Positions 11,793-23,783 of a DNA stretch of 64,000 nt are shown here, piece after piece. The stretch covers positions 252,191 through 316,190 of the forward strand of contig CAJJDN010000090.1 in NCBI GenBank assembly GCA_905182985.1. The letters run 5' to 3'. The position numbers were made by a program, and so were the translations under genes. The stretch comes from Paramecium sonneborni (Eukaryota > Ciliophora > Oligohymenophorea > Peniculida > Parameciidae). Below the pieces are notes generated by a model. The model worked only from the letters and a program-made list of their open reading frames with translations, did not search any database and was not told the origin of the DNA. Within the stretch, counting starts at the first letter, position 1, and each line of letters opens with the position of its first letter.

Positions 11793-13473
11793 ATGATGGA
11801 ATAATTGCCTAAATTAAGTGAAATCCATAAAGAATTACAATATTATACTAGATATTTTTCAGAAAACAAACTCTATTAATCTAGTAAATGGACAGGAGAA
11901 TTGCTTTTAGGATTAACCTAAGAAGAAGATCTATAATCTTCCTAATTTGCCATGTAATTCATTCAAAACAACACAGATTATACATATTAATTTTTAAGAG
12001 AGTTTGTACCTGAGAACAATGATATCATAAGTGTGGCAAGAAACTTATTTGACTTGAGAGAGTTCAAAAAATGTGCTTCTTTGGTATAAAATTTGATTCA
12101 CAAAAATGAATCAGCAATGTTTTTATATTACTATTCATAATATATGTATGGAGAGTTAAGAAAAGAAGAAGAAATGTTTGAGAATGAAAACTCAAAGACA
12201 GCTACAAATCCAGAATTAAAGTTATTAGATAGAGAGCTATCAAAATTATATGATCAAAAATAATTATCATAAGTATAATATTTAAATATAATCTTAGTTA
12301 AACCTATATCTTTATGGATTAATTCTTAAAGATACTTTAAGACTTCGAGAAGCCAAAGAAATTTTTGTATAAGTTTTGAATTAATTACCATGTTTTTGGA
12401 GTGCATGGTTAGAACTTTGTAGATTAATGGTTGAAGAAGATTCAATTAATGAATTACCTAATCATTGGATGAAATTCTTTTGGATCTCTAATTTTAATTT
12501 AGAAAAGTTTAAAAATGCTAATTGTGTAGAATCTCTTTAACTTTTATTATATTACTTTAGAAATTCTAATTTTATTATTAATTAGATTGCAAATGCTTAT
12601 TATAATAATTAAGAATTTGAATTATCATTGGAATGGTTTGAAAGATTATTGAGCATAGATCCATATCGATATGAAAGTTTAGATACATATTCAAATATAT
12701 TATATATAAAAGAAAATTAAGGAGAATTAGCAAATTTAGCATTATAATCTTTTACTAATAATAAATATGTACCTGAAACATGTTGTGTAGTAGGAAATTA
12801 TTATTCTTTAATGAATGAACATGCAAAAGCAATAAATTATTTTTAAAGAGCATTAAAATTAGATAAGGATTGTTTAGCTGCATGGACATTAATGGGTCAT
12901 GAATATTTAGAAATGAAAAATGTTGCTTCAGCTATATAATCATATAGAAATGCAGTTGAAATTGATCCAAAAGATTTTAGAGCATGGTATGGATTAGGTT
13001 AAACATATGCTTTATAAGGAATGAATTAATATGCTCTATATTATTTTAGTAGAGCTGTTGTTAGTAGACCGAAAGATGCTAGAATGTGGAATGCTATGGC
13101 TGAATGTTATGATAAAATGGATAAAAAAAATGAATCTATGAAATGTTATGAAAGAGCTAATTCATGTAAAGATAAAGAAGGAATTGCTATACATCAATTA
13201 GCTAAATTATATGATGCAGTTGTAATATGATTTTATCTAAATCTTAAGGGTAAAGAAGAAAAAGCTTTATTCGCATTTGAAGAAAGTTTAAAGAGGAAAG
13301 ATGAAGAATAAGCTGTTGATAAAGAAGTCTCTGAAGCACTTTTATATTTGGCAAGAGCTTTCTTAAAAAAAGGTGATAAAGAAAGAGCTATGTAAATGGC
13401 TAAGAGATTATTTGATTTTAATGGACCAGAAAGGGATGAAGCTAATTTAATCATGAATTAATTGAATAAATGA
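11793..13473 (+). CDS. CDC23: Anaphase-promoting complex subunit 8 (Cdc23)
   Basis: TPR scaffold subunit of the APC/C ubiquitin ligase that drives exit from mitosis. It has 542 residues, close to the family's usual length. The N-terminal 170 residues match the APC8 N-domain style ([18 protein letters not shown]). At least seven TPR units follow, including [38 protein letters not shown] and [12 protein letters not shown], the most conserved stretch of the family. Introns at 12273-12297 (25 nt) and 13222-13248 (27 nt). The TPR region keeps many in-frame TAA and TAG codons at Q positions, good evidence for the ciliate code. Confidence 0.93.
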
Positions 13474-13585
13474 AATTTTTGTGTTTTTGATATCATCCAT
13501 AAATAATAAATTATTAATTGATTAATATATGTAAAATCTGAAATTGCATCTTGATTTAGAATTTCATTTTTATTATTAATATTAT

Positions 13586-16541
13586 ATGATTAATTCAACA
13601 ACTTCTAGAGTACGTAATGACAATGAAGATTAAAATCATCGTCTAAAAGTTCTTGAAATTAATGCACATTAATTCTATACTTAATTAAAAGTAACTCATT
13701 TTATCAATCCTTTAAGCCATTATTTTCAGAAAATACTTAATTGAAACAAAATCTTATAGAGCTTAATGTGTACATAGAGGAAAGAAAAATGCAACTGTGC
13801 AAGTATTTATCAGATGTTGGACCTAATGGAGAAGATTTTATTCTTCTCAAAGCAGTTGGGGATTTACAACAGATTTGTGATTTAATTGGAGGTACAAATA
13901 ATAAATTATTTAGATGAAATATCAAGACTCAAAACATAAATAGTCTATTAAATTGAAGTTTAATAAGTTAGCGAAAAGAGTCTTAAGGAAGTTAGATAAG
14001 ATTTACAAAGGGAAACAGAACGGTTCCTCAATGAAAAATAACTCCTTATTGATTAAAATACAATATCTCAATAAACGCATAAACAAATAATTGAGAACCT
14101 TAAATCTCAAAATGATATACTTGTAAATTTGCATCAATTATGAAGTTAATGAAAAATGAAGATCTTTAATCAGCATTAGTAAGATAATCTGAACTAGAAA
14201 ACAAATTAAGAATCAATTATAGATTTAAATTGGAAGAGGAGATAAAATCATTGACAAATTAATTGAATCATCTTAAAATTACTAAATAAGAAGAGGCAGA
14301 TAAGTATGATTTAGAAAGGAGAATATATTTGAAATAATTAGAATAATTTAGTGGAAAATTAAAATAAGTTAAATAAGATGTCATTGATGAATATGAATAT
14401 AAAATGGCTACTTAAAAAGTCAAATTTGAAAATTAACTCAAAATAACAAAATAAGAAATTTCAGATTTGAAATATTCTAATTCATAGCTATTTGAAAAAT
14501 AAAAATTATGGCTTTTATAATAAGAAGTACTGATTGATCAAAAGTATAAATTAGAACTTTAAAATAAAGATTTAAAAAGTTTAATTGCTAAACTTGAAGA
14601 AAAATTGATTATTTAAGAAGAATTAAGCATTTAAGCATAAAATGAGATAAATTAATAAAAGTATATTACTATTTTTAATTTTAGATCTGCTATTAGCGTT
14701 CTCAAATAATCTACAAATTAAAAGAAGAAAAGTATGTAAGGTTCTCAAATCAATTCATAATCTCCATAGAAATAATAATCAAAATCTCAAACCCCTATAT
14801 AAGATTAAAAAACTTAATCTACTTCATTATGGTAGAAGGCAGCAAATGCTGTTAAAAAGCAGACTAAAGATAATTCAAAAATGACAGATTCTTAAAAATT
14901 AGCCCACTCTAATTTACTTGATAAAAATACTAACAATGAATAATTTAATTAAACTATATAAATAAGGAAGTTGGGTTCAATTTAAGAAATCTAATTTGAA
15001 CATTTTTCATCAGCTACATTATCATAAAGAGCTGAGTAAAACTTTAAATTTGTAGAAGCTGCTACATAAACAGAAGAATAAACCAATAATTAAGCAGCAG
15101 CATCTTCTCGAGGTAGAATTTCATCAATTCGAAAAAATAGATAATAATTTGTCTAATAATTTTAATATAATCATGTTGAAACATAATATGAAGCTGAATT
15201 AAATGATAACGATTATTACAACTTTAAATTAGAATTACTAGTTTCTTAATTATAAAATAAAATTCAAAGTATTTAAGCTATGTGTGATTTAAAGTTAGAA
15301 TAGAAAAATTAAGACATAGAAGATTTAAATAATCAATTATAATCTTAAAAAAGTATCTTTGAAGGGCAATATAAATAATTAGAAATTGAAATGAATCTTT
15401 TACATAATGAAGAATTGGAATCAAAGATTTTAACTATTTAAAATTTAAAAGAAACTATTGATTAAAATATCGAAAAAATAAAAGGCTTAGAAGAAGCCAT
15501 TAAGCTTTTTGAAATAAATTAAGAAAATGTTCATTAAAAATATGAGGATATTCTGAATAAAAAAGATTAAGATATTAAGGATATTGAAAACAAAATATAA
15601 GAGAATAAACTTATGGCAGAATAAGAATAATCTAGATTATTATAAATTAATTAAAGTTAAAGAGAAGAATTTTAATTAGAATTGCAAAATCTTAAAAATT
15701 AGCACACTTTAGATGAATAAAGGCTTTTATAAGAAAAACTAAAATATTAGGAAGAGAAAGCTACTATTGATAAGACAAAGTAAGACAATTAATAAATGCT
15801 TGAATAAATTTAAAAGAAGGAATTTATTTTAGAAAATTATAAATCTGAACTAATTAAAACAAATGAGGTAGTGAAGTATCTTCAATTAGAACTAGAGAAT
15901 TATAAAAAATTGAATAATATCTTTAAATCTAAAGATGAGGGTCCTTCTTAATTGATTACGCATGGTTTTTTATCTTAAGAAACATAAGAAAGAATTAAAT
16001 AAAGATTATAAAAGTCAAAAATATCAAAAGATAATCCTAAATTTGGATTTTAACCAAGAGATGCTTATAGTATGAACTTTTAAATTTAAAGAAAAGAAAG
16101 AATGAAACATGCTAAACTTGGAACTTTAAATACAAGTTTTGATGATAAAAGCATTTATTCGTAAGTCATAAAATATAATTAGAACTTAAAAAAATGTTTT
16201 CAGATTTAAAATGACCGATGATGATAGTTAAGGAATGCTGTAAGTAAATTCAAGAAGAATGTAATCATAAGATGATAAGCCCAACAGTGAAATAAAGAAA
16301 AAATAAAAATCATTTAAGCAAAATTAAAGAGCAAGTTTATAATATATTTATTCTATTAGAAACATAAATTAGTGATTATTCAGAATCAAAGTTGTTAATT
16401 TAGGATATTTTTGAAAAAGAGATAACTGTACTTAATAGAAGTAATTAGCTTCTAGGCTAATTAAATGATCAACAAACTAAGTTTAAGAGTGTTCACAGCA
16501 CTTATAATTCTACAAAAAAGAAATTTATCTAAAATCGTTGA
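13586..16541 (+). CDS. Long coiled-coil protein
   Basis: 937 residues, seven exons (introns 13692-13716 region start 13691, 13892-13913, 14123-14145, 14661-14684, 16161-16182, 16335-16359). Two long coiled coils (about residues 60-340 and 530-780) flank a Q/S/K-rich disordered middle. A short conserved-looking tail ends in KSVHSTYNSTKKKFIQNR. No catalytic motif is visible. Such proteins in ciliates are often basal-body or axoneme structural parts, but nothing here proves that. In-frame TAA and TAG are abundant, consistent with a Q-rich heptad pattern. Confidence 0.75.
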
Positions 16542-17353
16542 AGTAGTATAATAAACAATTCTCAAATTAGTTGGATCTCATTCATCATAACAACATAAAT
16601 ACCCCCTAGGTTTTTAATCTGTTTCTTTCATCTTTTGAAAAGTTTTCAGTTCTTAACTATCGAATTTTTCATTTATAATCTCTGTATTCTAAATATTGTT
16701 TTTTTTGTGGATTTATTTTTTCTTTTTCACTTTTTGGTGATATCAGTGATTTACAAAATAAAGGATCGCTTCAAAATGATGAAATCGTTTAAGAATACAA
16801 CATTATTTATTTTTTTTTCAAAACCAAAGATTTCGTCTTTGATTGATGTAATTTTTAATGTTCATCAAATGCTAGGCAAATTTAATTTAAAAGTATGCGA
16901 AAGGTCTTTCATCGGATTTTCATACTCATCTATTCATATAAACTTAAATCATTTAAAAGGAAAAAAATTTCATTTCTGCTCTTTTAAAAGTTTAATAGAA
17001 TTCTCCAAAAACCATTTTTTAAAATTCTCTAACTATTTTACTCTTAGTTACTATAATTTTTCTATTAAATTATCAATCCAAGTAACTCTATATTGGAATT
17101 GTATAGTTTCCTACTTTTTATTCTTATGTTTCAATTTTAATTACTGGATTAAAATTTGCTTTAAACATTATTTGAACTTTCAATACGAAACAAATTATTA
17201 GGAAAGTGTGTTAATTAAATATTTCACTCTTTTAAGTTTGAAACAATAATTTTATTACTATTAAATTAGATCTTATAAAACAATAAACCCTATACTGAAG
17301 AACTGCTTTATTTATTCTGAAATGACTAAGTATTTTTATTTAAATTAATTTTT
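16542..17353. other. Unresolved region, possible decayed minus-strand gene
   Basis: On the plus strand, 16635-17201 is free of TAA, TAG and TGA for 189 codons, which is very unlikely by chance at this base composition, but the translation is a featureless F/L/S/K-rich chain without a clear start. On the minus strand there are several short protein-like pieces (for example KPRGYLCCYDE near 16570, EIFGFEKKINN near 16830, and a possible start MFKANFNPVIKIE near 17180). They lie in different frames and I could not join them by GT-AG introns. It may be a damaged gene, or one interrupted by assembly errors. Confidence 0.35.
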
Positions 17354-18515
17354 ATGTATAATAATTCAAGAGATCCACCCAATAGAATTCTTCTTCTAAT
17401 TCTAAATTAATTACCTTCATCTTTACCTTTGGACAATTAATTTATCCACCAAAAATTCAATTAGTTTGGAGACATTAATAAGATTCTTATATTTGAAAGA
17501 GGAAAAACAAATAAAGCCTTTGTTGAATTTCATGAGTTGAAAAGTGCAATTTAAGCTAGAAGATAATTAAATGGTTTTAATATCTAAGGAGGAAAGTAAT
17601 TAGATTTTAGTAATTGTATTAGAATGATTATCCATTTTTCTCGACTTAAAAATCTTAATCTCGAAATAGTGGATAATTCAAGGGGAACTGATTATACATA
17701 GGCTAGTAGTACAAGTTAGAATTCTGATTCTATCCTTAACTCAAGAACGGACGAAAATATTTAGCTTGATTTAACTAATCATATTAGTTAAACATAATCA
17801 CCAAGAGCCAATTCTAGCCCTATTAGAAATGAATAAATCACTCGTTTATTAGAATCAGATGATGAAGATGATCTAACCATCTGGAAATAAGCGATTCCTT
17901 AGAATATCTCAGAATTTCATCCAGATATATAAAAATTACTTCAATAAAGATAATCAAGATTACTAAGAATCATAAACTTTGATTAAAAAATTATAGCCAA
18001 AATGATTTATAATGTCTTTTCTAAATTTGGTAATATAGAAGAAATTCTTTATGAAAAATCCTCATTAACAGCCTTCATTAAATATTAAACAGTAAATTAA
18101 GCAATAATTGCAAAAGAATATCTCAATAATATTTAATTTTTTGATTCATAAGTAATTATACTACATTAATAATTTAGATACGTATTTTTTTTGAACCTCT
18201 CTAATACCTCTAACCCACTTCTTTTTAAGACGAGTATATGATTTATTATCATGAAAGTCAATAATATAACTGTAGTCCACTCTCTACAAATCTCTTGATC
18301 ACAGGTGTTTAAGATTCTTCTGAAATCTCTGAGCAAATCTAAATGTTTGCCAAACCTAAAGGTATTCTACAATCTATAATTAAATAGAAATCAAAATAGG
18401 ATTAAATAGTATTCATTTGACAATGTTTTCTAAAGCAGATGCACTCAAAATTATAGCTGTATTTTCTGATTTTGAATTTGAAAATTAGAAAATAAATATC
18501 ATTCTTAAATAATGA
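17354..18515 (+). CDS. PTB/hnRNP-L-type RRM protein
   Basis: 369 residues with three RNA-recognition motifs of the polypyrimidine-tract-binding type. RRM1 is at about residues 8-100 (FGDINKILIFERGKTNKAFV, then CIRMIIHFSRLKNLNLEI). RRM2 is at about 190-290 (YNVFSKFGNIEEILYEKS, then IRIFFEPLQYL). A degenerate third (TNLLITGVQDSSEISEQI, ending TMFSKADALKIIAVFSD) closes the protein. This fits roles in splicing, mRNA localisation or stability. Introns at 18152-18177 and 18362-18387 (26 nt each) restore RRM2 strand 5 and RRM3. A linker at residues 100-185 is S/N/Q-rich. Confidence 0.85.
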
Positions 18516-18569
18516 TATCTTTATTATTATCATCAAATATAAATAAATCAATGATAGATCAATTTATAA

Positions 18570-19898
18570 TCACTTTTATTATTTTTTTATTTTTTCCCTC
18601 TAGTAGGAAACAATCGAATTTAAAAGACTCTTTTTTTTTAGTGCTTATATGCCTTGTATTTCTTATATTCTTTTTTTCACTTAATTAGTTATTTTATTTG
18701 ATTATTGTTTTTCATTTTAAAATGAAAAATCATTCAACATTTAAGAATTCTAACTTTCTCTTTTCAATTCAACTGAATAATTTAAACAATTCAACTATTA
18801 TTGCTGTTAAAGAAGCTTTTTCTTTGTCGCTTGTAGAGAATCTTAGTGTTTTTCAATGTCAAGTTTAATATTTGATTTTAATATTGATTAATCTTAATTT
18901 TCAAGTAAAGCTTTTACTTTTAAACATTATTTTTCATTCATAATTATTAATTATTGACTATTTTAATTCTAAGTTTTTGGAATTTAATCATACCTTAAGT
19001 TAATTTTTGGTTAATTTTTTTCGTAACTAGAAATTGATCTTTTTTCTCTATCTACATATTAAATTTGTAAATTTTTATTCCTATCTACACTACTTTATTT
19101 ATTATTTAATTAATATTCTTATAAAAAATGATCCTCTTCATCATCAACTAAGTTTTTAACCAAATCTGAAGCTACAGGTAAATTGTTTAAACTTTCCCAT
19201 GTTAAATGTGATTTTTTTTATTCTAAAACTTTTAAAGATTTTATTTTTGATCTATTCATGTAAGAACATGTTGTTGGTTTAGATGGATTTGGTAACTTTT
19301 CAATAAGATTAATCATGTTTGGATATTTTTAAATTAATTATGATTTTGTTGAGTGTTTGAGCTCAAATTATAATTTATAAAATGCTTTTCTTTCTCTTTC
19401 TTATTATTTTAAATATTCGCTTTATTCCTTCCTTTGTTACAGTATTTATTTGATTTATTCATCATCCTTAACATTAGGATGAAATATCTTATATTCATAC
19501 TTAACTTCTTTTATTCTCTCTTCTTTATCTCTCATTTGAAAAGGTTTTTAAAATGATTTCATTTTTTATTAACATAGTTTCCAATTATCTAAACCTACAT
19601 TTACGATAAATTGTTCTTAATCTTAACCTTGCTCAATCGCAACCATATTTAACAGCTGAATAAATGATTCATAATTCAATTCTTTTTAGTTTTTAGCATA
19701 TTTCTTAAATAGTTCTAAAATTCTATGATTTTTTGCTTTAATTTAGAAATCTTTACAAAAATGCATCCATTTTCCAACTGTAAATATTGAAGCTTCATAT
19801 TATTGCCTTTCAAAAGTAGCATGCTATCCTTGCACATATTGCTGTTTACAATAGAAATCAAAAACTTTGGCAATAACTTCTTTATTTTAAATATTCAT
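18570..19898 (-). CDS. Unrecognised protein with EF-hand-like N-terminus
   Basis: 442 residues in one exon, with many in-frame TAA/TAG codons. The N-terminal 120 residues are helical and globular (EASIFTVGKWMHFCKDFQI, then ELFKKYAKNQKELNYESFIQ). They resemble a pair of degenerate EF-hands lacking the acidic calcium loop. A similar arrangement occurs in ciliate proteins of unknown function. Residues 150-230 are charged helices and the rest is Q/K/S-rich. The gene converges with the RRM gene, with 54 bp between stops. The start was chosen at the first ATG in the long frame; a more distal ATG is out of frame. Confidence 0.7.
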
Positions 19899-20126
19899 TT
19901 TATTTATCAAATTATCCTTTCGATTTATTCATTTATTTTTTATAAATATAAGTTTTAAATGAATCAGATAAATTAAATAATTATCAATTAAATATAAATT
20001 TTTATACTTCTTATATATTACAATCTTTAACGCTTTATTCTACAATTTTGACAATAAGATAATCATTTATATCAAATTAATTCTCTTAGAACTAAGTAAA
20101 TAAAATTATAATCTACTCTTATTCAA

Positions 20127-20765
20127 TCATTTGTATTCTCTTTTTTTTTCTTAAACTGCTTTCTTGATTTTTTTATTTTTTCTCTATTATGATAAATTAA
20201 AAAGTTACATTTCCCTTGATAACAACATTTCGAAATCAGGAGCTTTATATGCTTTCTCTTTATCTTATTTATTCAACACTATCAAAATTAGAATTTTTGA
20301 TCTCTAAAATGGAATCGAAATTAAAATGTTATATAAAATAGCTGCTGTTGCTTCAATTTATGAAGTCTCAGATGAATCAGTAACTAACATTATTTTCTTT
20401 GCTTCTTATATTTTATTCAAAAACTATTCTTTTTGATAATTATTCCCTGGTACATCTACAACTATCTCAATCTAATTATTTGGCTTTACTAATTATGTTT
20501 GATTAGGTTCTATTGAATTAGTTGGATTTATTGAAGAATTTTAGTTCGATAACTTATATAAATAAAAACAATACGTAATACAACAGGGAAGTGCTTTACC
20601 TGCATTTTTATCTCCAACAATAAAAATTATTGAGTTATCTGCATTAATTTTCTAAGCTCCAGATTTTCTTTTGGATAATATTAAAGATGCAGTAGCATAA
20701 AATACATTTAATAATTAATACACATGGTTATAATGTTTTAAAATACTTAATGAGAAAATTAACAT
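20127..20765 (-). CDS. SRPRB: SRP receptor beta subunit
   Basis: Membrane-anchored small GTPase that docks SRP receptor alpha at the ER. 212 residues, intronless. The N-terminus has one hydrophobic anchor (about residues 1-30). The G1 loop is GDKNAGKA, G2 lies in TNSIEPN, G3 is DVPGNNY, and G4 is NKQD preceded by the strand ILILIVLN. The region KIMLVTDSSETSQIEATAAI, with the AxxLY-like helix after it, is typical for this subunit rather than Rab or Arf proteins. The residue after the P-loop lysine is Ala (codon 20592-20594) where Thr or Ser normally binds magnesium, so nucleotide binding may be altered. Confidence 0.85.
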
Positions 20766-20835
20766 CGAATATTGGTTTATTTATTGCAGTATATTGAACT
20801 AAATTATCACTAACTTTTGAAGAATGGATTTATTT

Positions 20836-21300
20836 CAACAACAGAGATTTTATTAGCAATTAAAAACATCATAATTTAACATCTCTAACTTATGTTCATA
20901 AGAATTTTAGTAAGTATTTATAAATTTCTAAATATATAAAAGGATATTAATTCATAGGAAGTTATTGAATTATAATCAAACAAATATATATATTATTTAA
21001 TTTATATTAGAGAGAAAAATCTCTCTAATATTCAACATAATAATGATGCATAATTGTTGATTATAATTGCTTTATTGTCTTCTTATAATCATTTGTTTTA
21101 TATTCATATTTTAATAAGTATTTCTTTAATTTGAAATACTTTGATTATTGATATAAAATAGATAGTTAACTTGATCTTAATGAATTAACTACGGATAGCT
21201 ATATAAAACTATTCCTAGTTGATTCATAAAGATTAATTATTAATCTTAAGGATTTCAATAATAAGAGCTACGACTGATCGATAATTTAAATAGTTAGTTA
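20836..21300 (+). CDS. Unresolved gene, N-terminal part only
   Basis: A plausible start (MDLFQQQRFYQQLK) is followed by about 30 residues, an intron of about 29 nt ending near 20942, then about 60 coding-like residues (DINSQEVIELQSNKYIYYL). A further coding-like piece (LNELTTDSYIKLFLVDSQRL) lies near 21180-21240 in another frame. I could not link it, and downstream to 21760 nothing reads as protein. No family recognised. It might be an upstream exon set of the piggyBac-like gene, but no evidence ties them. Confidence 0.3.
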
Positions 21301-21765
21301 ATCTTTTAGATTTATTTCTTTTTCTATCCTTTCTTTTTTGATTTCTTGCTTTTAATTTAATTTATTATTCCTTCCAAATAATTAGTTCATTTTTATGTAT
21401 ATTACTTTAATTAACTAATATAATAAGTACAGAAATAGAATTTTTGACAAAAAAAATAGTTACTACATTTTTAGTTCATATGAAGAGAACTTTATGGAAA
21501 ATTAGATTAATTTAAAACATAAGCAGCTAATTTAATTCATTTTTGCCGATTAAGAGCATAGGAATGTCTATATAAAAGCTTCTAATATAAATAAAAATTT
21601 TGATAAAACACGGATAATAGTAAATATACATTTAAAAGAAATAAATTCCAAAGCAAATTAATATGTGGATATAAAGCTTTCTCACTTTGATTACTCCAAC
21701 TTAAAAAACTTGTAATATTTGGAAAAAAAAAAGAATCTTATTTTGTACCCTAAGTATATAAATAT

Positions 21766-23480
21766 ATGAATATAAAAATAAAAAATATATGTATTAATAC
21801 TTTAGAAGAAAAAATAATAGAAGCTTTTTTGGTATAAAAAAGAAAAAATTAGTTTAAGGTTGTTTTTTAGCTTAAAGACTCAGAGAAAGAATTAAATACC
21901 TTTAAATCTGTAGTTATTTATAATATTTGATTAGCATGTTAAAAAAGAAATGACTCCTTGCTTTTAGTGGAATTTACAAATGATATGCTAATGAATTAAG
22001 AATATATTGCATTTATTGAATTCAATCCAATAGTTAATGCTTTTTAATGATGATGATCATTTTGATTTAATATTGAATAATGATTAAAGCTGTTGAATAA
22101 GATAAAAGAGGTATTTGTTGACGAAAATATATATAACTGAGCTAGCTATGCATTAATATGCAATAAATTGAATCATATTTTAATATAAAATGAATTTTAC
22201 CAAAAGAGTAAAGAGTGTTGAAAAATAGTTCAAAAACATTCAATATTAAATATGCTTCTCTGCTCATAAATATGGTTTATTAATATATAGTTTCAATTTT
22301 ATTAATTTGGAGGCAATTTATTATTAAATATTAAAGTTTTATAGGATGAATTCATCTTTTGTTAATAAAATGGAAGCAGCTATGATTTATTTATACTAGA
22401 TATTAGCATCTTAATCAGAAGTATAGTTATCCCAAAAATATACATAAGAAACTAATAAATTCACAACAATAATAGTTTTCGAAAGATATATTTCTGATAC
22501 AAAAACAATATTTTTATATGGTTATGATTCCAATTCATAAATTATTATTAAACAACAACATTATAAATTAGATGAGTTAGTTACTAACCTAAATTATTAT
22601 TTAATGACAGTTAAGGATTTTTTATAGTAGATCCTTATTCAAAATTAAGAAATTTGTATTCATTTTATAAATTATGCCTCTGTAATAGAAACTGAGAATC
22701 TTTAAATAAAATAAGAAGCTTATAAATTAATAGAATTGCCTTTCCCTAAAAGCAAAATCATACTTTGGATGGAAAACAAAAAAGCTCTTCAATTTCCAAA
22801 TGATTACCTTTAAATTTAAATTTCCTTCAATTAATTGGCATTACTAAAAATTGAGCGTAATTTAATCTAGAATTTAGAAATCTATGAATAGTTCACTATT
22901 AAATAAATTACTTAAATCCAAGAAATTCACAAATAATTTTTGTAACGATTAACACTTTGTGAATAACAAGTAGAGACTTTTAATTTTTTAAGTTTAATTA
23001 AAGATATTACTTTAATATAAGACATACCAGAAGAAATAGAATATTTAGCATAATTTTTAATGAATTTACCTCAATATACTTGTTAAGAAACAGTCATAAT
23101 GATAGCAAAACTTAAATTGTATAAATAAAATGTAATACAAAAGAAAACAGTTAATTAATAAAAATTAAAAATTAATGAATACATAGAAATAACAAAAACT
23201 GATATAAATCTATTTAAAGAGGAAAAAAATTGTCATTTCCCAAAAAGAGGAGAGAATAGTTAAAAGTAATTTTTTTAAATCAACTTTTTATAGATGTAAA
23301 GTCTGCTAAAAAAATGGTAGAAAAGTTCGAAAATCAAGTTTTGTTTGTGAAGCCTGCTAAAAACATTACAAATTAAATGTGACACTTTGTACAACAAAAT
23401 GTTTTAAATTGTTTCATTTAAATCCAGCAAAATATCTACGAAGAAAAAGTAGAGCAAAAAAAACAAAAATAGAAGAATGA
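21766..23480 (+). pseudogene. piggyBac-like (PiggyMac-like) transposase relative, frame interrupted
   Basis: The C-terminal part is open from 22190 to TGA 23478-23480 with one 28-nt intron (23266-23293). It ends in a zinc domain of the piggyBac C-terminal type: C-x2-C-x13-C-x2-C-x10-C-x3-C-x4-H (CKVCQKNGRK, FVCEAC, LCTTKCFKLFH) followed by a basic tail. Upstream are echoes of the RNase-H core: AHKYGLLIYSF (family: KWG), FERYISDTKTIF (family: DNfftS with D) and IILWMENKKALQF (family: WxDxKxV). At both of the last two positions the catalytic Asp appears as Glu. Further upstream VFVDEN may be the first catalytic block, but the frame is broken by TGA codons around 21925, 22050 and 22140. It could be a domesticated ciliate transposase with unspliced insertions, or a decayed gene. 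Confidence 0.6.
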
Positions 23481-23783
23481 TAGAATTTTCTATATTTATT
23501 CATTATTAAATTATTTTTATGATATTTCCTTAAATTAGATGACTAAATTATTTTGCAATTATTTTTTCAATAAATCTGATCATAGTATTTCAGGAAAATA
23601 AATATTAGTAGCCATTTTATGATTATAAATTATTTTAAATAATTATGATAATTCTGATTATTAAAAAAATATGTATAGGGAAACCTTAATATAGAGAGAA
23701 CATATAATAATATAATTAATGATTATTTATTGAAAATAAATTTTAAAATATAATTTTTTCTTGTTGAACTAAAAAATACTATA

